DNA of 64,000 bases, taken from contig NW_019775783.1 of assembly GCF_001039355.2 (NCBI RefSeq), positions 18,399 through 82,398 of the forward strand, in the 5' to 3' direction. The position numbers were made by a program, and so were the translations under genes. This DNA comes from Lingula anatina. Its lineage: Eukaryota > Brachiopoda > Lingulata > Lingulida > Lingulidae. This document shows positions 13,301 to 28,000 of the stretch, in pieces. Position 1 is the stretch's first letter. Each line of letters starts with the position of its first letter. The notes under the pieces are model-generated. The model was given only the letters and a program-made list of their open reading frames with translations. It had not been told where the DNA came from and did no database searches.

Positions 13301-16300
13301 TGGGGGGCTAAGAAAAAAGTCCTTTGGCTATTTTATGTTTACATTCTTAAAATTTGTGGCCCTAAAGGCTCTTTGGAAAAGGTTGGGGTACATTTAGGTT
13401 GTATCAAGTTTTTGCCTCTCTTGGTGGAGGTCGGTATAAATTTTATGCATTTGAAAGTTTGTGCTTAAACAGTTTTCTACAAATGCAACACTTGAATAAA
13501 TTTTGATTTAGCATCTTTTCTGGCTTCATCAGGTTCTGCCACTTCACTCTCTTCCTAATCTGAACTTATCCCTGGGGAACTCTGACAAGAGTAAATATTC
13601 TGTTATTTATTCAGGTCTTTCAAGGTGAAATGGTCTCATTTTAGATGCCTAACATTACACATGTCAAATATTTGTGTACGCCAAACATCTCATTTGCCCT
13701 AAGTAAACAGTCTGCCATGCCACCCCCCTCCCCTCCCAAATCCTACCCCCACCTGCCTGCCCCCTTCTGGAGCCCCCGCTACGAGAAAAACCTTTTCTCC
13801 TGTGCTAGAAGCCAGGTCTTTCAAGTTCAGACGCTCTATTTTGGTAGCCTATTGAATCAAGGTATGTATGTTCATGCTGCACTGCTCAGAGCATTTGTCT
13901 GCACTTAAAGCCTCCACGGCTGAAGGATTTGCCATGTTCTTTTTACACAGAGTGCATTTAGCAACATGGGGTCTAGACCAGTGCTTGGAAATGGGTGAGT
14001 TGCTTTATATAGATTAATACAGATTAATATGGATTAATCCCATAAAAATGGCAATGTCGATGGATGTAGTGGCTGGGACATTTAGCTGTACTTAACGACT
14101 CTTGAAGCTGACAGTTGTCATGTTGGGTCTGGTCTGAGGAATTTGATGGATAGATTATTGCCCTCTTCAATATCAGGTGGTGAGAGATGTAACATTGGGT
14201 TCACAAAGTTTGATATAATAATTCATATAGCCTGATATGGTTGAAGGCTATTAGACTTGCCCACTACACTTAAACTTAATTCTGCAATCTTTCAATGTCC
14301 ATACACAATTATTTTTGTTAAAACTTGTGGTCAGTGGTCATTGCAGTTGACCAATTACAGTAAGTCCAGGCCTGTCAAGGGCCTACTCACATTTTATAGG
14401 TGAGAGACTCTTCAGGCATCAGGTTCAGTTTTTGAAGTTTAAGTGGCCTTCATTAATAGGCATAGCATTGCACATTCACAGTCTTGGGCAGTCATGTCAT
14501 TCTGACGTATTGGCTTATGTAAACCGACTCAGTGCAAAAGTTTTCTGCTTACTAGCATAAGTGTTGGTGATTGTAGGCCATTTCACAAAGAAACAATTGT
14601 ATCAAGCTCAAATCAACTATGGTGTCCAGTTAGGACTTTTGTTAGTTAGGACACCTTGCAATATAGAATTCTCTGACTTGAACCTTACTTTCTTTTTCAG
14701 AACCACTTCCTTTCATATTTTTAAGATGTCTTATCTTTTTTTATTTTTTTGTATTATTTAATAAACCCTACATTCCTTTTTAGATCCACTTAAAGTGATA
14801 ATAACTCTTCGTTTCTGCCAAAAAATGAATTTTCCTGGAGTAAACAACAATTTTCCTATACTTACTAATGGTTAATGAATCCATTTTTACATTCAAAGTT
14901 AGTCCCTGTTTTTTTTTCTAAAAAGTTAGGTTTTTTGTTAAAATCTCTTAAGAGATTTTAACAGAGTATAGCTATCAATGGAGGTCACGTGGTCTAAAGA
15001 CAAGCTCAGATATCAGAATAATAGCTATAACAGCCGTTTTTGTGGGAAAACAGAATATATTATATTTTTATGAGTCATTCACAATGTTTTTATGGTGAAA
15101 TACAGATTTCATAGGAAGAGTTATTATCCCTTTAAGTGGTTCACTTCTTTCAGGTGTTACTTACAAACCATTGATTTGGGCAATATTGGGTAATCAATAT
15201 GAAAGAAATATTTGACACGGCCAATACACACCCCCATGTTGACCCTTATGAACATGGCGGTGTACATCACAGGCCACTGTCCGCATACCTCGTTTATTGA
15301 TTGCCAGTAATTTATGTTACCTTTCATTTCTTTGTGACCTTTTTCCAGCATTTCCGCCTGGCCCAGAACGACTCGAGTCCGTCGACTTTGTCCAAGCATG
15401 AGAGTGAGTACACAATTTTACTGTATTTTTTAACTGTAGCATTAGGGGTCTTCTATTTATATAATCATTTTCACAAGTCTACAAACTGGACATTGGTGGG
15501 GGGGGGGGGGGGGGGGGTTAAAGCCTTTTTAATGGTTTAGAAAAAAAAAAANATTTCAGTTGTCATATTAAAATTCAAATAGGGCGTACGTAGATCACAT
15601 AATTAGTTTAAGTCTACTAAAGCTACCGGTTTCAAATATAAGTGACCGGCCTTTGTTTACAACACCTGTCTCTGGGGAAATACTCGTCCCACTCGTGAAG
15701 CGCATCATGAAAATGATCGTAGGTGAGGGAAATATATAATTAGAAATTATAATTGTCGTCTTTTTTAATGTTAAGTAATGTTAGCACATATTGTACACAG
15801 CCAAATAAGATTTTAAAAGGAGGATAAAACAAGCCTGAAACACGTGTTAGGCGAAAATTGCGGCTTATCTTGCGTCACACTTCCGGTAAAATGCAATACT
15901 TCCGGAAAGATGGACGTTTTGGCAGATGCCCCTAACAATCCGACGATATCAAAGGTTTCCATTTGCTGTATTTTAATCAATTCGACCAAACTGACATTTC
16001 CATGAAATTAATTAATTAATCTTGGTCGAATTGTTTGGCATATTACCGTAGTCCACTGTTCTAAATGCGGCATTGCTTGGGTAGATTTAAGGTCTACCTG
16101 GGTTTCCGTGAGAGTGTGGGTGTAGGAAAAGGTGAGGTGGATAGTGGGAAATTGTTTAAAACACAATATCGCATGATATTACAATATTTACTAATTGAAT
16201 TGTCATTATTGTTTCTGTGGATTGGTTCCCACTGCAGTTGGAGGGGATGGTGGTTTGGATTAATCATTCCTGTTTTGTTTTTTTGTTTTTTTTTTCTTTG

Positions 16301-17345
16301 CTTACATTTTGACATGGCACATTTTACTTTTATGTTGCAAAGAGTTTTTTATGGCTCCTTAAAAGTGAAAATGAAAATAATGACAAAAGTGTCAACCTCA
16401 TAATTTTAGGGAAGTTGAAATATAGATTGAGGTGCAAGGTCATTTAGGTGATTATTAAAAAAAAACTAAAAGTATGAATATTTCTGAGAACTCGGTCACT
16501 CCATTTACTTATTGCGAGGCTTATTCCCTAGATGTAAGTGGAAAATAGGATTGAAGGATCATGTAAGAGAAGAGTCAGAGCTGCCTCTGGTAGCAGTCTC
16601 ATGATGTTGGTGGGTGGTTTAGTAGTGAGTTGTATAAGCTGTAGGCCTCTTGCCTCAATATGACTCAAAATGATATATGTGGTTTTCCACTCACTTACGC
16701 ACACGCACACTGTCGGGTATAAATAAAAGTACTAAAATCTGAGATTTAGTCAATGTTGAAAAGCTGGAAGCTTGAAAAGAACGTACAGATTGGTCTGAGC
16801 AGAAGGAAAATTTAAAGGAATTTGATACTCCAAAAAGTGGGAAAATAGTTTGGTCAGAGGAAAGGAAGAATATAAGGAAGTCCATGCTTGAAAAGGAAGA
16901 AAAAGATCACGCGGTGTTATGTTATAATAGTAGAAGACATCTGCTGAATCAATCATTGTTCAATCACGGTAAAAGTTGTGAAGGACAGTGAACATTTTTG
17001 TTTCTTCACATCAGAATGCGACACACTGCTTCTTGATTTATTGTGAGTGATAAGAAATTCTTAAAACGGATGTATCTCAGTTACTAGATTACTATTTCCT
17101 ATACGGGAAAATTTGTTGCTGTCTCCAAGTGGTATTTTACGGCAAAGTGTGCGATTTTGTTTGACAAAGGCTGAACACTACAGATCAGGTATGCTTTCCC
17201 TAGGAGAAGAGGTGCACCCCCTGAAGATGTCAATTTTAGAGCAGGGTATGTGAAAGTTACAACATTTAGTTTGATGTGATTAAGGTTTTAGGAACTTCAT
17301 AACTTGGTGATATTTGGAGAATCCGAGATAGGATAATTGACAGAG

Positions 17346-17385
<40 letters not shown>

Positions 17386-20300
17386 CTGTATGGTTCGTTC
17401 AAATGGATGCACATATATGTATTAATACATGACAAAGGACAGAGAAAGGTGTACAGATACATATGCTACTGTGTACATGTTTTATGTGTACAGTCACTTC
17501 CTGCTACTATACAGTTGCAAATGCCAGTGCGGCCATACATTAAATTATGATGTACAGCCAAATGTCATCTCAGGCCAGGTGTAATGAATCTTTCATTATC
17601 CCCATGGTTAACTGCATGTTGCTGACATTCATTTATACCCTTATACTGTTGAGCAGAGAACAATTGAAAATAGACAGATGTGTGAGAAGCTGATTTTTGT
17701 TGAAAGATTATGGTAAGATGGTACATAAACCTCATCTTTGTAGACTTGTTTTATTTGAGATAATGTTTGCTTTGATATATCCGTGTGTAGATTTGTAGAT
17801 GGAAAGGATTTAGATTGTCCCACAGTCAAGAATGCAATCATTACTGTAGAAATTTATTCGTCAAATCTGAAGCTGAGTATAAGAATCTGAATCCTATGCT
17901 TATGAGAGCTGGTAAGTAATGTTATGGATAAAAACCCGCTGTAATGGACAAAAGTAATATATGCATCTTTCAAATTACAGTATCATACTCTTCCATATAG
18001 GATTCAGATTTATACTTTTGTGTTTAGAAATAACTTGCATAGGTGTATTTCTGATTTCATTATGATTGGAAGTCAAACAGTTATATTCATGCAGTTTTCA
18101 AATTGTAGTACTTGTAAGTCATCGTAAGGGCAGGTCTAATTACATTNGGACTAGATTGGCAGAATTAGACAGAGGACTAGATTGGCAGGAGTAAACAGGA
18201 CTAGATTGGCAGAATTAGACAGAGGACTAGATCGGCAGGATTAAATGGGACTAGATTGGCTGCTCGTGGTTAGAAATAATTATTTCATATGGATTTTATC
18301 CCCTATATGTATATCTGCATGTATTTATGTATACATGTACTGGAAATGCAACTTGAAAGAGGGTCTGGGAAGTTCCATTATAATGCAAATAAAGTAAATA
18401 CCATCAAAATATTTATTTCCTGAAGGTACAACTGAAATTATTAATGTTACTATCAAGTTTTAAACAAATTCGACATTATAAAGACATAATTACAAATGTG
18501 GTTTATGTATTTATTTATTTCATATATATTTTTGTTTCATAAATCTTTTCTAAAGGTGATGCATACTATGTGCCTAGGCTTCACAATTGAGGATGCATAT
18601 CCTTTATACTAAATGTAGAGAAAATTGATTGATTGATAAAAAAAGATTGATATTTCAAACTAGCATAGATGTGATTACGACTTCAGTCTTCGGTTTCAAT
18701 CTTGGGCCACATTCAGAACAGTGGACGAACTAGGCCGAGGGTCAAATATGGCCGACCCACTTGAATACTTCCCCACGGGGAATCTATTCAGTATATATTA
18801 GTTGATTAGACGGCAAGTGTATTAGTGGGGTGCTAATTTGACCCGTGGGCTAGTTAGTCCACTGTTCTGAATGCGGCATTGCTTGGGTAGATTTAAGGTC
18901 TACCTGGGTTTCCGTGAGAGTGTGGGTGTAGGAAAAGGTGAGGTGGATAGTGGGAAATTGTTTAAAACACAATATCGCATGATTTTACAATATTTACTAA
19001 TTGAATTGTCATTATTGTTTCTGTGGATTGGTTCCCACTGCAGTTCAGGGGATGGTGGTTTGGATTAATCATTCCTGTTTTGTTTTTTTGTTTTTTTTCT
19101 TTGCTTACATTTTGACATGGCACATTTTACTTTAATGTTGCAAAGAGTTTTTTATGGCGCCTTAAAAGTGAAAATGAAAATAATGACAAAAGAGTCAACC
19201 TCATAATTTTAGGGAAGTTGAAATATAGATTAAGGTGCAAGGTCATTTAGGTGATTATTAAAAAAAAACTAAAAGCATGAATATTTCTGAGAACTCAGTC
19301 ACTCCATTTACTTATTGCGAGGCTTATTCCCTAGATGTAAGTGGAAAATAGGATTGAAGGATCATGTAAGAGAAGAGTCAGAGCTGCCTCTGGTAGCAGT
19401 CTCATGATGTTGGTGGGTGGTTTAGTAGTGAGTTGTATAAGCTGTAGGCCTCTTGCCTCAATATGACTCAAAATGATATATGTGGTTTTCCACTCACTTA
19501 CGCACACGCACACTGTTGGGTATAAATAAAAGTACTAAAATCTGAGATTTAGTCCAATGTTGAAAAGCTGGAAGCTTGAAAAGAAGGTACAGATTGGTCT
19601 GAGCAGAAGGAAAATTTAAAGGAATTTGATACTCCAAAAAGGGGGAAAATAGTTTGGTCAGAGGAAAGGAAGAATATAAGGAAGTCCATGCTTGAAAAGG
19701 AAGACAAAGATCACGCGGTGTTATGTTATAATAGTAGAATACATCTGCTGAATCAATCATTGTTCAATCACGGTAAAAGTTGTGAAGGACAGTGAACATT
19801 TTTGTTTCTTCACATCAGAATGCGACACACTGCTTCTTGATTTATTGTGAGTGATAAGAAATTCTTAAAACGGATGTATTTCAGTTACTAGATTTACTAT
19901 TTCCTTTACGGGGAAATTTGTTGCTGTCTCCAAGTGGTATTTTACGACAAAGTGTGCGATTTTGTTTGACGAAGACTGAACACTACAGATCAGGTATGCT
20001 TTCGCTAGGAGAAGAGATCCACCTCCTGAAGATGTCAATTTTAGAGCAGGGTAGGTGTAAGTTACAACATTTAATTTGATGTGATTAGGGTTTTAGGAAC
20101 TGCAGAACTTAGACTGCATTCCCACAGATTTTTAGATCGATCTATCCCCCTGGGGAGTCTCACTAGATTGCTATCAGCACAGCCGACTTAAATGTCTGTC
20201 CCGCCTACTAAAAGCTGTAAGGTGGTAATTAACTTTCACGCATGCTCAGCTGACAGCAATATAGTGTGAACCCCCGAGGGATTTAGGTCGATCCAGGTGG

Positions 20301-23300
20301 ATCGATCTAAATCTGTGGGAACCCAGTCTTAGTGATATTTGGAGATAGGACAATTAACAGAGATTCTCTCTTCTCCCTCTCCGTCTCTCTCTCTCTCTCA
20401 TTTCTGTATGGTACATTCAAATGGATACACATGTATGTATTAATACATGGGAAATAAAAGGACGGAGAAAGGTGTACAGATACATATGCTACTGTGTACA
20501 TGTTTTATGTGTACAGTCACTTCCTGCTACTATACAGTTGCAAATGCCAGTGCGACCATACATTAAATTATGATGTACAGCCAAATGTCATCTCAGGCCA
20601 GGTGTAATGAATCTTTCATTATCCCCATGGTTAACTGCATGTTGCTGACATTCATTTTTACTGTCATACTGTTGAGCAGAGAACCATTGAAAACAGACAG
20701 ATGTGTGAAAAGCTGATTTTTGTTGAAAGATTATGGTAAGATGGTACATAAATCTCATCCTTGTAGACTTGTTTTATTTGAGATAATGTTTGCTTTGATA
20801 TATCAGTGTGTAGATTTGTAGATGGAAAGGATTTAGATTGTCCCACAGTCAAGAATGCAATCATTACTGTAGAAATTTATTCGTCAAATCTGAAGCTGAG
20901 TATAAGAATCTGAATCCTATGCTTATGAGAGCTGGTAAGTAATGTTATGGATAAAAACCCGCTGTAATGGACAAAAGTAATATATGCATCTTTCAAATTA
21001 CAGTATCATACTCTTCCATATAGGATGCAGATTTATACTTTTGTGTTTAGAAATAACTTAGGTGTATTTCTGATTTCATTATGATTGGATGTCAAACAGT
21101 TATATTCATGCAGTTTTCAAATTGTAGTACTTGTAAGTCATCGCAAGGGCAGGTCTTGTTACAATTTCAATGATGTTGTTTATTACAACGGCAGTAGGTG
21201 GAGTTTTGATTTGATTCCTATGACTAGAAATCAGTCACATAGACTGATAGCAAGGACTAAGTAAAACCAGCACAATTTTATTGAAAATGCGTCATTTGCC
21301 CCTTGTGTGTGTGTGTGGGTAAACCACTGTAATACTAGTATCTTCCTCTGAGGTAGAAGCCAGAAAGACAAATGTAATGGCATTACAGCAAAGTGATTCC
21401 TGGAATTACGTGTACGAAGTAACCAAAAGGGGATGTATTAAGGTTTTCCATTGATTCACACAGAAGCAGAGGTGATTTTGGTGAGATCAGTGTATTTGAG
21501 ATGATTTACACCATAAAAATACAAGAGAGGCATGTATTGAAGGTACATTTGTATATTACCGTAGTGTGTGTGCGTGCGTGCATGCGTGTTTATACAAATA
21601 TGCTCAGACAAAGTATTGTGTACATTTGCATATACATATATGTTTGGTTGTGTATCTGCTTATATAAGAGTACGCGCAAGCATCCACGCAGGTGTGCGCG
21701 CGCACACACTTACACACAGGGATCTTCATGTATTAGGATAACTCCAGTGAAGGATTGCTAAATGTATTAGTATCACTATCCACACTTATTTTCAGAAACA
21801 AGGCTTAAATTTGAACAGCCACCTTAGGTAACCTTACAAGTTAAATATGTAAAGAAACTGTGTGTCCTCATGTGCTCTTAGCTGTACTCAGAATTCGCTG
21901 TGCTGAAAAAATCAATATGCTAAATCAAAAGTTCACGTGCCACTAGGAACATTCACATAAGATGTAAGTTGGACAGGTTCTGGGATTGAATGGTCAATAT
22001 ATTGCCAAAACCACAGGTTTGACTTTGATGTGAATTGTCCTAGCATCGTGTATTACTGATGTGTTTTTTTAGGGTTAAATGGCCAAAATTGTTTTCCTTG
22101 TTTGATTAAATCCTTTATGTAATTATAATTAAATTATTTCAGCTTATACAATAGAGGCAGAATTGTTTTATTAAATCCTGTATGTAATTATGATTAGATT
22201 ATTTCAGCTTATACAATGGAGGCAGAAAATATAGAATATCCTCTATATTCAGTGGGCGTTAGTCTTTGAAAATATAGAATATCCTCTTTAGTCAGTGGGT
22301 GTTAGTCTATTTTCGTTTTGGTTTTTGCCATATATAGTTGTTCAAAGAAATCCGTGGGCGGCTTCACAATGTCTTCATTAGCTGCAGTGGATTGTTGGTG
22401 CTGTGATTTTTGAAACATTTCTCAATGCTTGGCTAACTACAGATGGAGATTTAGCAAAAAAATTATATAAATAGATATATTATGACTTCATTTAAGTGGT
22501 ACAGAAGGGCTGTGAATCCGTCTCCAAGTGTAAAAATGGGTGGCGACCTGATTTTCACCTTGTATCAACTGAGTTGAAGAGAATTCAAGTCAAATTTGGC
22601 ATGAATATGGCCGTAAGACAAATAGATGTCATTTACAAAAGAGTGACGTTATTTGCTTCACTTGAACTTACTTGCCCTTAGATAATGCCAGGCTGCTGGT
22701 TAAAGGCCCACAGGTTCATCATTATATGTGCCAAACAAAACAACAAGTAAACAACATGGTCTTTGCTTATAGGGGTCATCCAGTGCTTTCAGGTTTAAGG
22801 TCGAGATATGTCAAACGTTAGAAAGTTGTCTATTTTCATCTCAACAATGCTAATGTAACGTACGGAACTGACTCTATATTCCCAGTTGGAAAAAATTACT
22901 CCATTTCTTCAAGTCTTTAGTTCTAAAAATTAGAACATTCTTAATGAGTGTTAGCAACAAAATTGAAAAGCAGGCTACCTTCTGTGCAAGTGCTACACAC
23001 ACACGCACGCACGCACACATATTATCTGTATATGGTCTCAGGGCAGAGCATAGATTGCATTGTGCAAGCACTTATGCCTGCATCCCAGTAATTTACATCC
23101 AACATTGAATGTACATATATCATACTAAAATCCTCATTAAAAGTAATACAATTAATTACTGTATATAGTCTATGGTGATTTTGCTTTCCATTAGTTGTAT
23201 TTTTAATTTGGATATTGCAGAGTTTTGTAGCTCCATATACATATATCTGAGATGTATACGTACTCGATTGGTTTTACACATTAAATAATTATAAGATGAA

Positions 23301-23800
23301 GAATTATAAATCAAATAAAGTAATTAAGCTGCAAACACGGATGAAATGCAATGTTTTAACTAAGTGAGTTTGCAATTGATTTGTAATGATGTCAGCCAAT
23401 TGTCTCAGCAATTGATTTAGCTATCACAGAAGAGTTTGGTCCAAATCATGGATACTTAATAGTTACACACTTGGTCAGCTATTAGTGAGAACATACGGAT
23501 ATATAATAAATTAATAGATAGGAGATATATATATATCACAGCCCTGGGAATAGATGTTACAAAGGTTCATCAAGCAATAGATGCTTTTTCAGACTACTTT
23601 TGATAAGGAACACAATATGAAAAATCCATATATCTAGGTTGTTTATGTATATAATATAGATATCAGCTGCCCTTACCATGGATAGTTAAGAAGTGTGTAC
23701 GTGCAGATGAGCACATTTTCAGGTTCAGACACAACTGCTCTGCCACTGAGTATGGAGAGACCAGATGGCTTAATTCTGAATCATCTATTATTGATTTAGA

Positions 23801-23833
<33 letters not shown>

Positions 23834-25026
23834 GGTCAGAGGGTGTGGCATTGGTCATATTTCTATTTCAAAAGTGGCCCTTTCAGAGCCCTGCTTCAAC
23901 ATGGGTTGAAAGTTGGTTTTAACATAAAATTTTTGTTGTAAATAAATCCATAATAAATTTTTAAGACATCGTTTAACTGACAGCATAGATAGGCTAAAAT
24001 TATATTTTTTGCTCACAAAGATGAAGTTTGAAATTGCATACTTTTATTCCCCCTCTCCCTTCCTCCCAGTTAATTAGGGAAAGAGAAAGGTTTTTTTTAT
24101 ATTATTTTTCTTTTCAGAGTACAAACGGTTACCAGTTTTCTTCTCTTCTTCCTCAAAGAACACAACTGATCCCCCCCATCCCTGTCCTCCTCGTCCTGAG
24201 AAAATTTTCACTTCCTTCTCTTTTAGAAAAAAACTCAACTCCTTCTTAGACTTAGCAGATGATAGGTCTGTTTTAAACATCTACCTCCCCCTCCTTCTAT
24301 GAAAGTTTTCATTTCCTTCCTTAGATTTAGCAAATGAAAAAATCAGTTGGACTTGAACATTTTGTTAGAAGAAAATTCTTTGCCGACGCAATTTTATTTT
24401 TTGCTTTGAAAATTTTGTCAAACTTAATAATTTTAAAAAGATTGTCACCTAAAAATAATTTTTAAGTGACAAAATTTTCATGTTTTTACCGTAAGTCTTT
24501 GTTCTACACATCCACCAGATAACGTCTCTGTCCTCATTTGCATCTCACGTTCGTTCCTAGCTACACGGGGGCTCTTATGACCTACGCTAACAGTGCTCTG
24601 TGGTTGAGGTTGCCCACAAAAGGCTGATTTGTACTGGGAAATGACAGCATTTACGCTGATATAGTGCACAACTTCCAAGTGCAATATACCTATCAGGTCA
24701 CGTGAATGAAAAAATTCTAGTGTGTTTTCTGCTGTGAAATATCATAGCATAAAGAGCGACACGTGTTGAAGGTAGGTGGTAGGCAGGAAGAACAGGCGCT
24801 ATTGTATTTTTGTTTTAAAAAAGGAATAATATTTGTGTTATACCTTGTGCCTGTTGTACTGGGTGTTCAAGTGGATCTTATTGCTGTTATTCTTGGGAGC
24901 TGATTATGATAGGATTGGAACCCCTGTGAAGAGATTGGCTGATGCAGTAATTTCTCATCATTGTCTATTTGTACATAAATATTAAATATGTTCAGTGGTC
25001 AAAATGCCAGTTATGGAAATTATAGC

Positions 25027-25075
<49 letters not shown>

Positions 25076-28000
25076 GAAATAAAATTAACTTTTTTCAGTG
25101 TTTAAGGAGACACCAGTATTTATCGTAAACATCCTTTCAGAATGTAAAATAAGCAAAAATATAGGCAAAAAAATGTTAAAGTAGCATTATGTTTAGGTAC
25201 TTGCGAGTTCTATTTCACAAGAATTAATGTGTAAAGTGGAAAAGTGCTTGCTCCAACAAAAGTCATTGTTAGGCCAACTTTATTATTGTTGCATTGCTTT
25301 TCAGTTGGTTAGGACACTGTAGATTCGTTATAGAAATTTAACAAACATAACTTGTAAAGACATTTTTGTAAGCTAAGGTTAGCACAGCTTCCATTACTCA
25401 GGCCAAGTCCTCTCGTAGAAGAGAACGAGGAGAATTATGAGGAGCATTTGACTTGGTATTGTATGTGTGTGGTAATAACTGGGTCAGAGATAACATACAA
25501 AGGCTGCTATCAGGTGAAACGAGATTATGGATATTGAATTATGAATAGAGAGGCATGTTTAAACTTTTAGTCATTTGAGGCAAACACAGAAGTTCCAGGT
25601 TTGTTTGTTTTTTTTAAGTGTATGTGCACCAGGAGCGTACTTGCCTTGCAACAGGTGTAAAGGGGCCTAATATCTCCTTAAAGGGACAGAATATATATAT
25701 ATATAATGGGACAAATACCATACGAGGAGTGTTGTCAGAATTTTGAGCAAGGTCCTATTGTCTAAGTGTTCATTTTTATTTGCAACCTGTTGTAATGTGG
25801 TAGTTATTATGATAGGCACAACCAAAAGATGTGTTGTCTTTATGGAGACCTCTTGATCACTTTGCATTTCATATTTTGTCTTATGACATGTATTGTTGAA
25901 AGTTGCCTAGAGCTAGAGTTTTTCTTTTCTTTTCTATTTTTTCTTTCAAAGAGAGAATCCTCATTAATTGGAACTTAGCATTTGCCAAGCATATGGCTCC
26001 AACTGATATTTAACTGTGATTCTTTTGTTTGATTTTCAGTTCGTTTCCACATAGCCCACCTGCTTGAGATCCAGGTAAGAATACAGACTAAGAACTTAAT
26101 TACCAAGGTTACATGGACACATGGGCACATCTTACCCTATCAGGAGCAGTGTAACAGCACTCTTATGGAAATCGTAGTCAACTTTTAAATTATCTTTTGT
26201 GTGTGTGTGTGAGTGTTGATATTGTTCCTGAATATTCTCCTGTCTCTATATTTTGTAACCAAATGCCCTAAGTATTACAAATTGTTTACATTATAATTAT
26301 GTTATTTACTCTCTCTCTCTCACACACACACACACACATGCACACACACAGACACGCGCATGGGCACGCACACACACACTTACAAATGCACTTGCCTACA
26401 CACTAGCACATGCACAAAGAATACACATACACTTAAAAGAAATGAGTAATATTTAAACTAAGGTAAAACACTCTTCACTTAGATTTATGATGAAATTGAT
26501 CACCATGTTAATTATTATTTCAGAACAAGCCCAAGCAAGCTAAGGAGGCCTATGAACAACTGCTACAAGCTGAGGGATTGCCAAACACTGTCAAGGCCAA
26601 TATCTACAGGCAGCTTGGTAAGTAATTTTAAGAGTTAATGGCATTGAATTGACCAACATGAAGAGAATGGGGTTTGTACTATTGAGTAAAAATACTTATG
26701 GAAAAACATCAGAAAAACAAATGCAAAGAATAGATAAACCTTTTAATGAATGAGTGCATACAGTAAAGTAAATGATAGAATGACTGAAAGGAGAAATGAA
26801 AATACACACAATCGAGCCAAGGCAGACAGAAAGGCTGATCATCTGGACAAAGAATGATTCTGGCAAAAAGATAACGTAAAATATCTTGTAGAAACTTTTG
26901 TGAAGAGATGTCCAAAACACATGATGCATTGTGACATCTAACCTTTGACCTTTTAATGATGACTTTTGACCTTATAATGATGACCTTTGACCTGTAACCT
27001 CCAGGCTGGATGCACCACTGCATAGACCAGTTAGGAGAGAAGCAAGCTCGCGAGGTCATCGCTGTCCAGTGTCTGCAGAAGTCCATTGAGGCTGACCCGT
27101 CCAGTGGACAGAGCTGGTACTTCTTGGGACGCTGTTTTTCCAACGTGGGAAAAGTTCACGATGCTTTTGTATCATACAGGCAGTCCATAGATAAATCGGA
27201 GGCCAATGCTGATACGTGGTGCTCTATTGGGTGAGTGGAATGGAAGCAAGTTTTTTTTTTTTTTTTTTGGTAAATTGATGTCTGCAAGTGGTGTTTTGTT
27301 TGAAATATCTTAAAAGTTGATTTAATTTCTGAATAATGAATTTTGATTTAAGTTCAACATTTGCTTCGAGTAGCCCCATTACGTATTGATCAAAATTTGC
27401 ATTTTGCAACACAATATTTTGTCTAATGACTAGAAGGAGGGAGAGGGGGACAGTTAAAAAATATTGAAAACTAAGTTGGCTTCAAATATGCTATTTTTGT
27501 GACTAAAAGAGATTATAAATCATGTAAAATTTAAATACTGAAATGAGTTGTGTATTTGAAACTTGACAGAAGTCCCTGTATTTGTAAAATAGGTTTATTG
27601 CCATCTAGTAGATGTCGTTGATCCCAGCACCCATAAAAATTACTAATTAGAAGGTTTTATTTTCACGTGCAGAGTACTCTACCAGCAGCAGAATCAGCCA
27701 ATGGATGCCTTGCAGGCCTATATCTGCGCCATACAGTTAGACAAGTCACATGTTGCCGCGTGGACGGACCTGGGAGTGCTGTATGAAAGCGTGAACCAGT
27801 TGAAAGATGCGTTGACGTGCTATATCAATGCTGCTAAAAATAATAAAGGTATTTCTGAGATTTTTTTTTTTTTAATTTTAGGATGCAGTGAAATTTTTGG
27901 GAATTTGAATATGTTCATGTTCTGTTTGATGCATATAAGCAACTTCGCAAATATTTGCAATAGTTGATGAGTTTGTCTTGTTTTTTTCTTCCACTATGAA

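Larger units (their letters stand above)
15404..26039 (+). other. KDM6A: Large KDM6A intron (10.6 kb)
   Basis: The exons on either side join perfectly (the Ile codon is split A|TT), so no coding exon is needed here. The intron holds a tandem segmental duplication, several MITEs, minisatellites and microsatellites (all listed separately), single unresolved bases at 15552 and 18147, and a pyrimidine-rich stretch at about 24045-24330. No open frame in it resembles a protein I know. Confidence 0.85.

Noticed and set aside
16065-19068. Duplicated open frame ([18 protein letters not shown]) in both segmental copies
   Set aside because: Similarity is due to the DNA duplication; the frame ends differ between copies through small indels and there is no protein match.
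26709-27143. 144-codon - strand frame
   Set aside because: Antisense shadow over a KDM6A TPR exon and its flanking intron.
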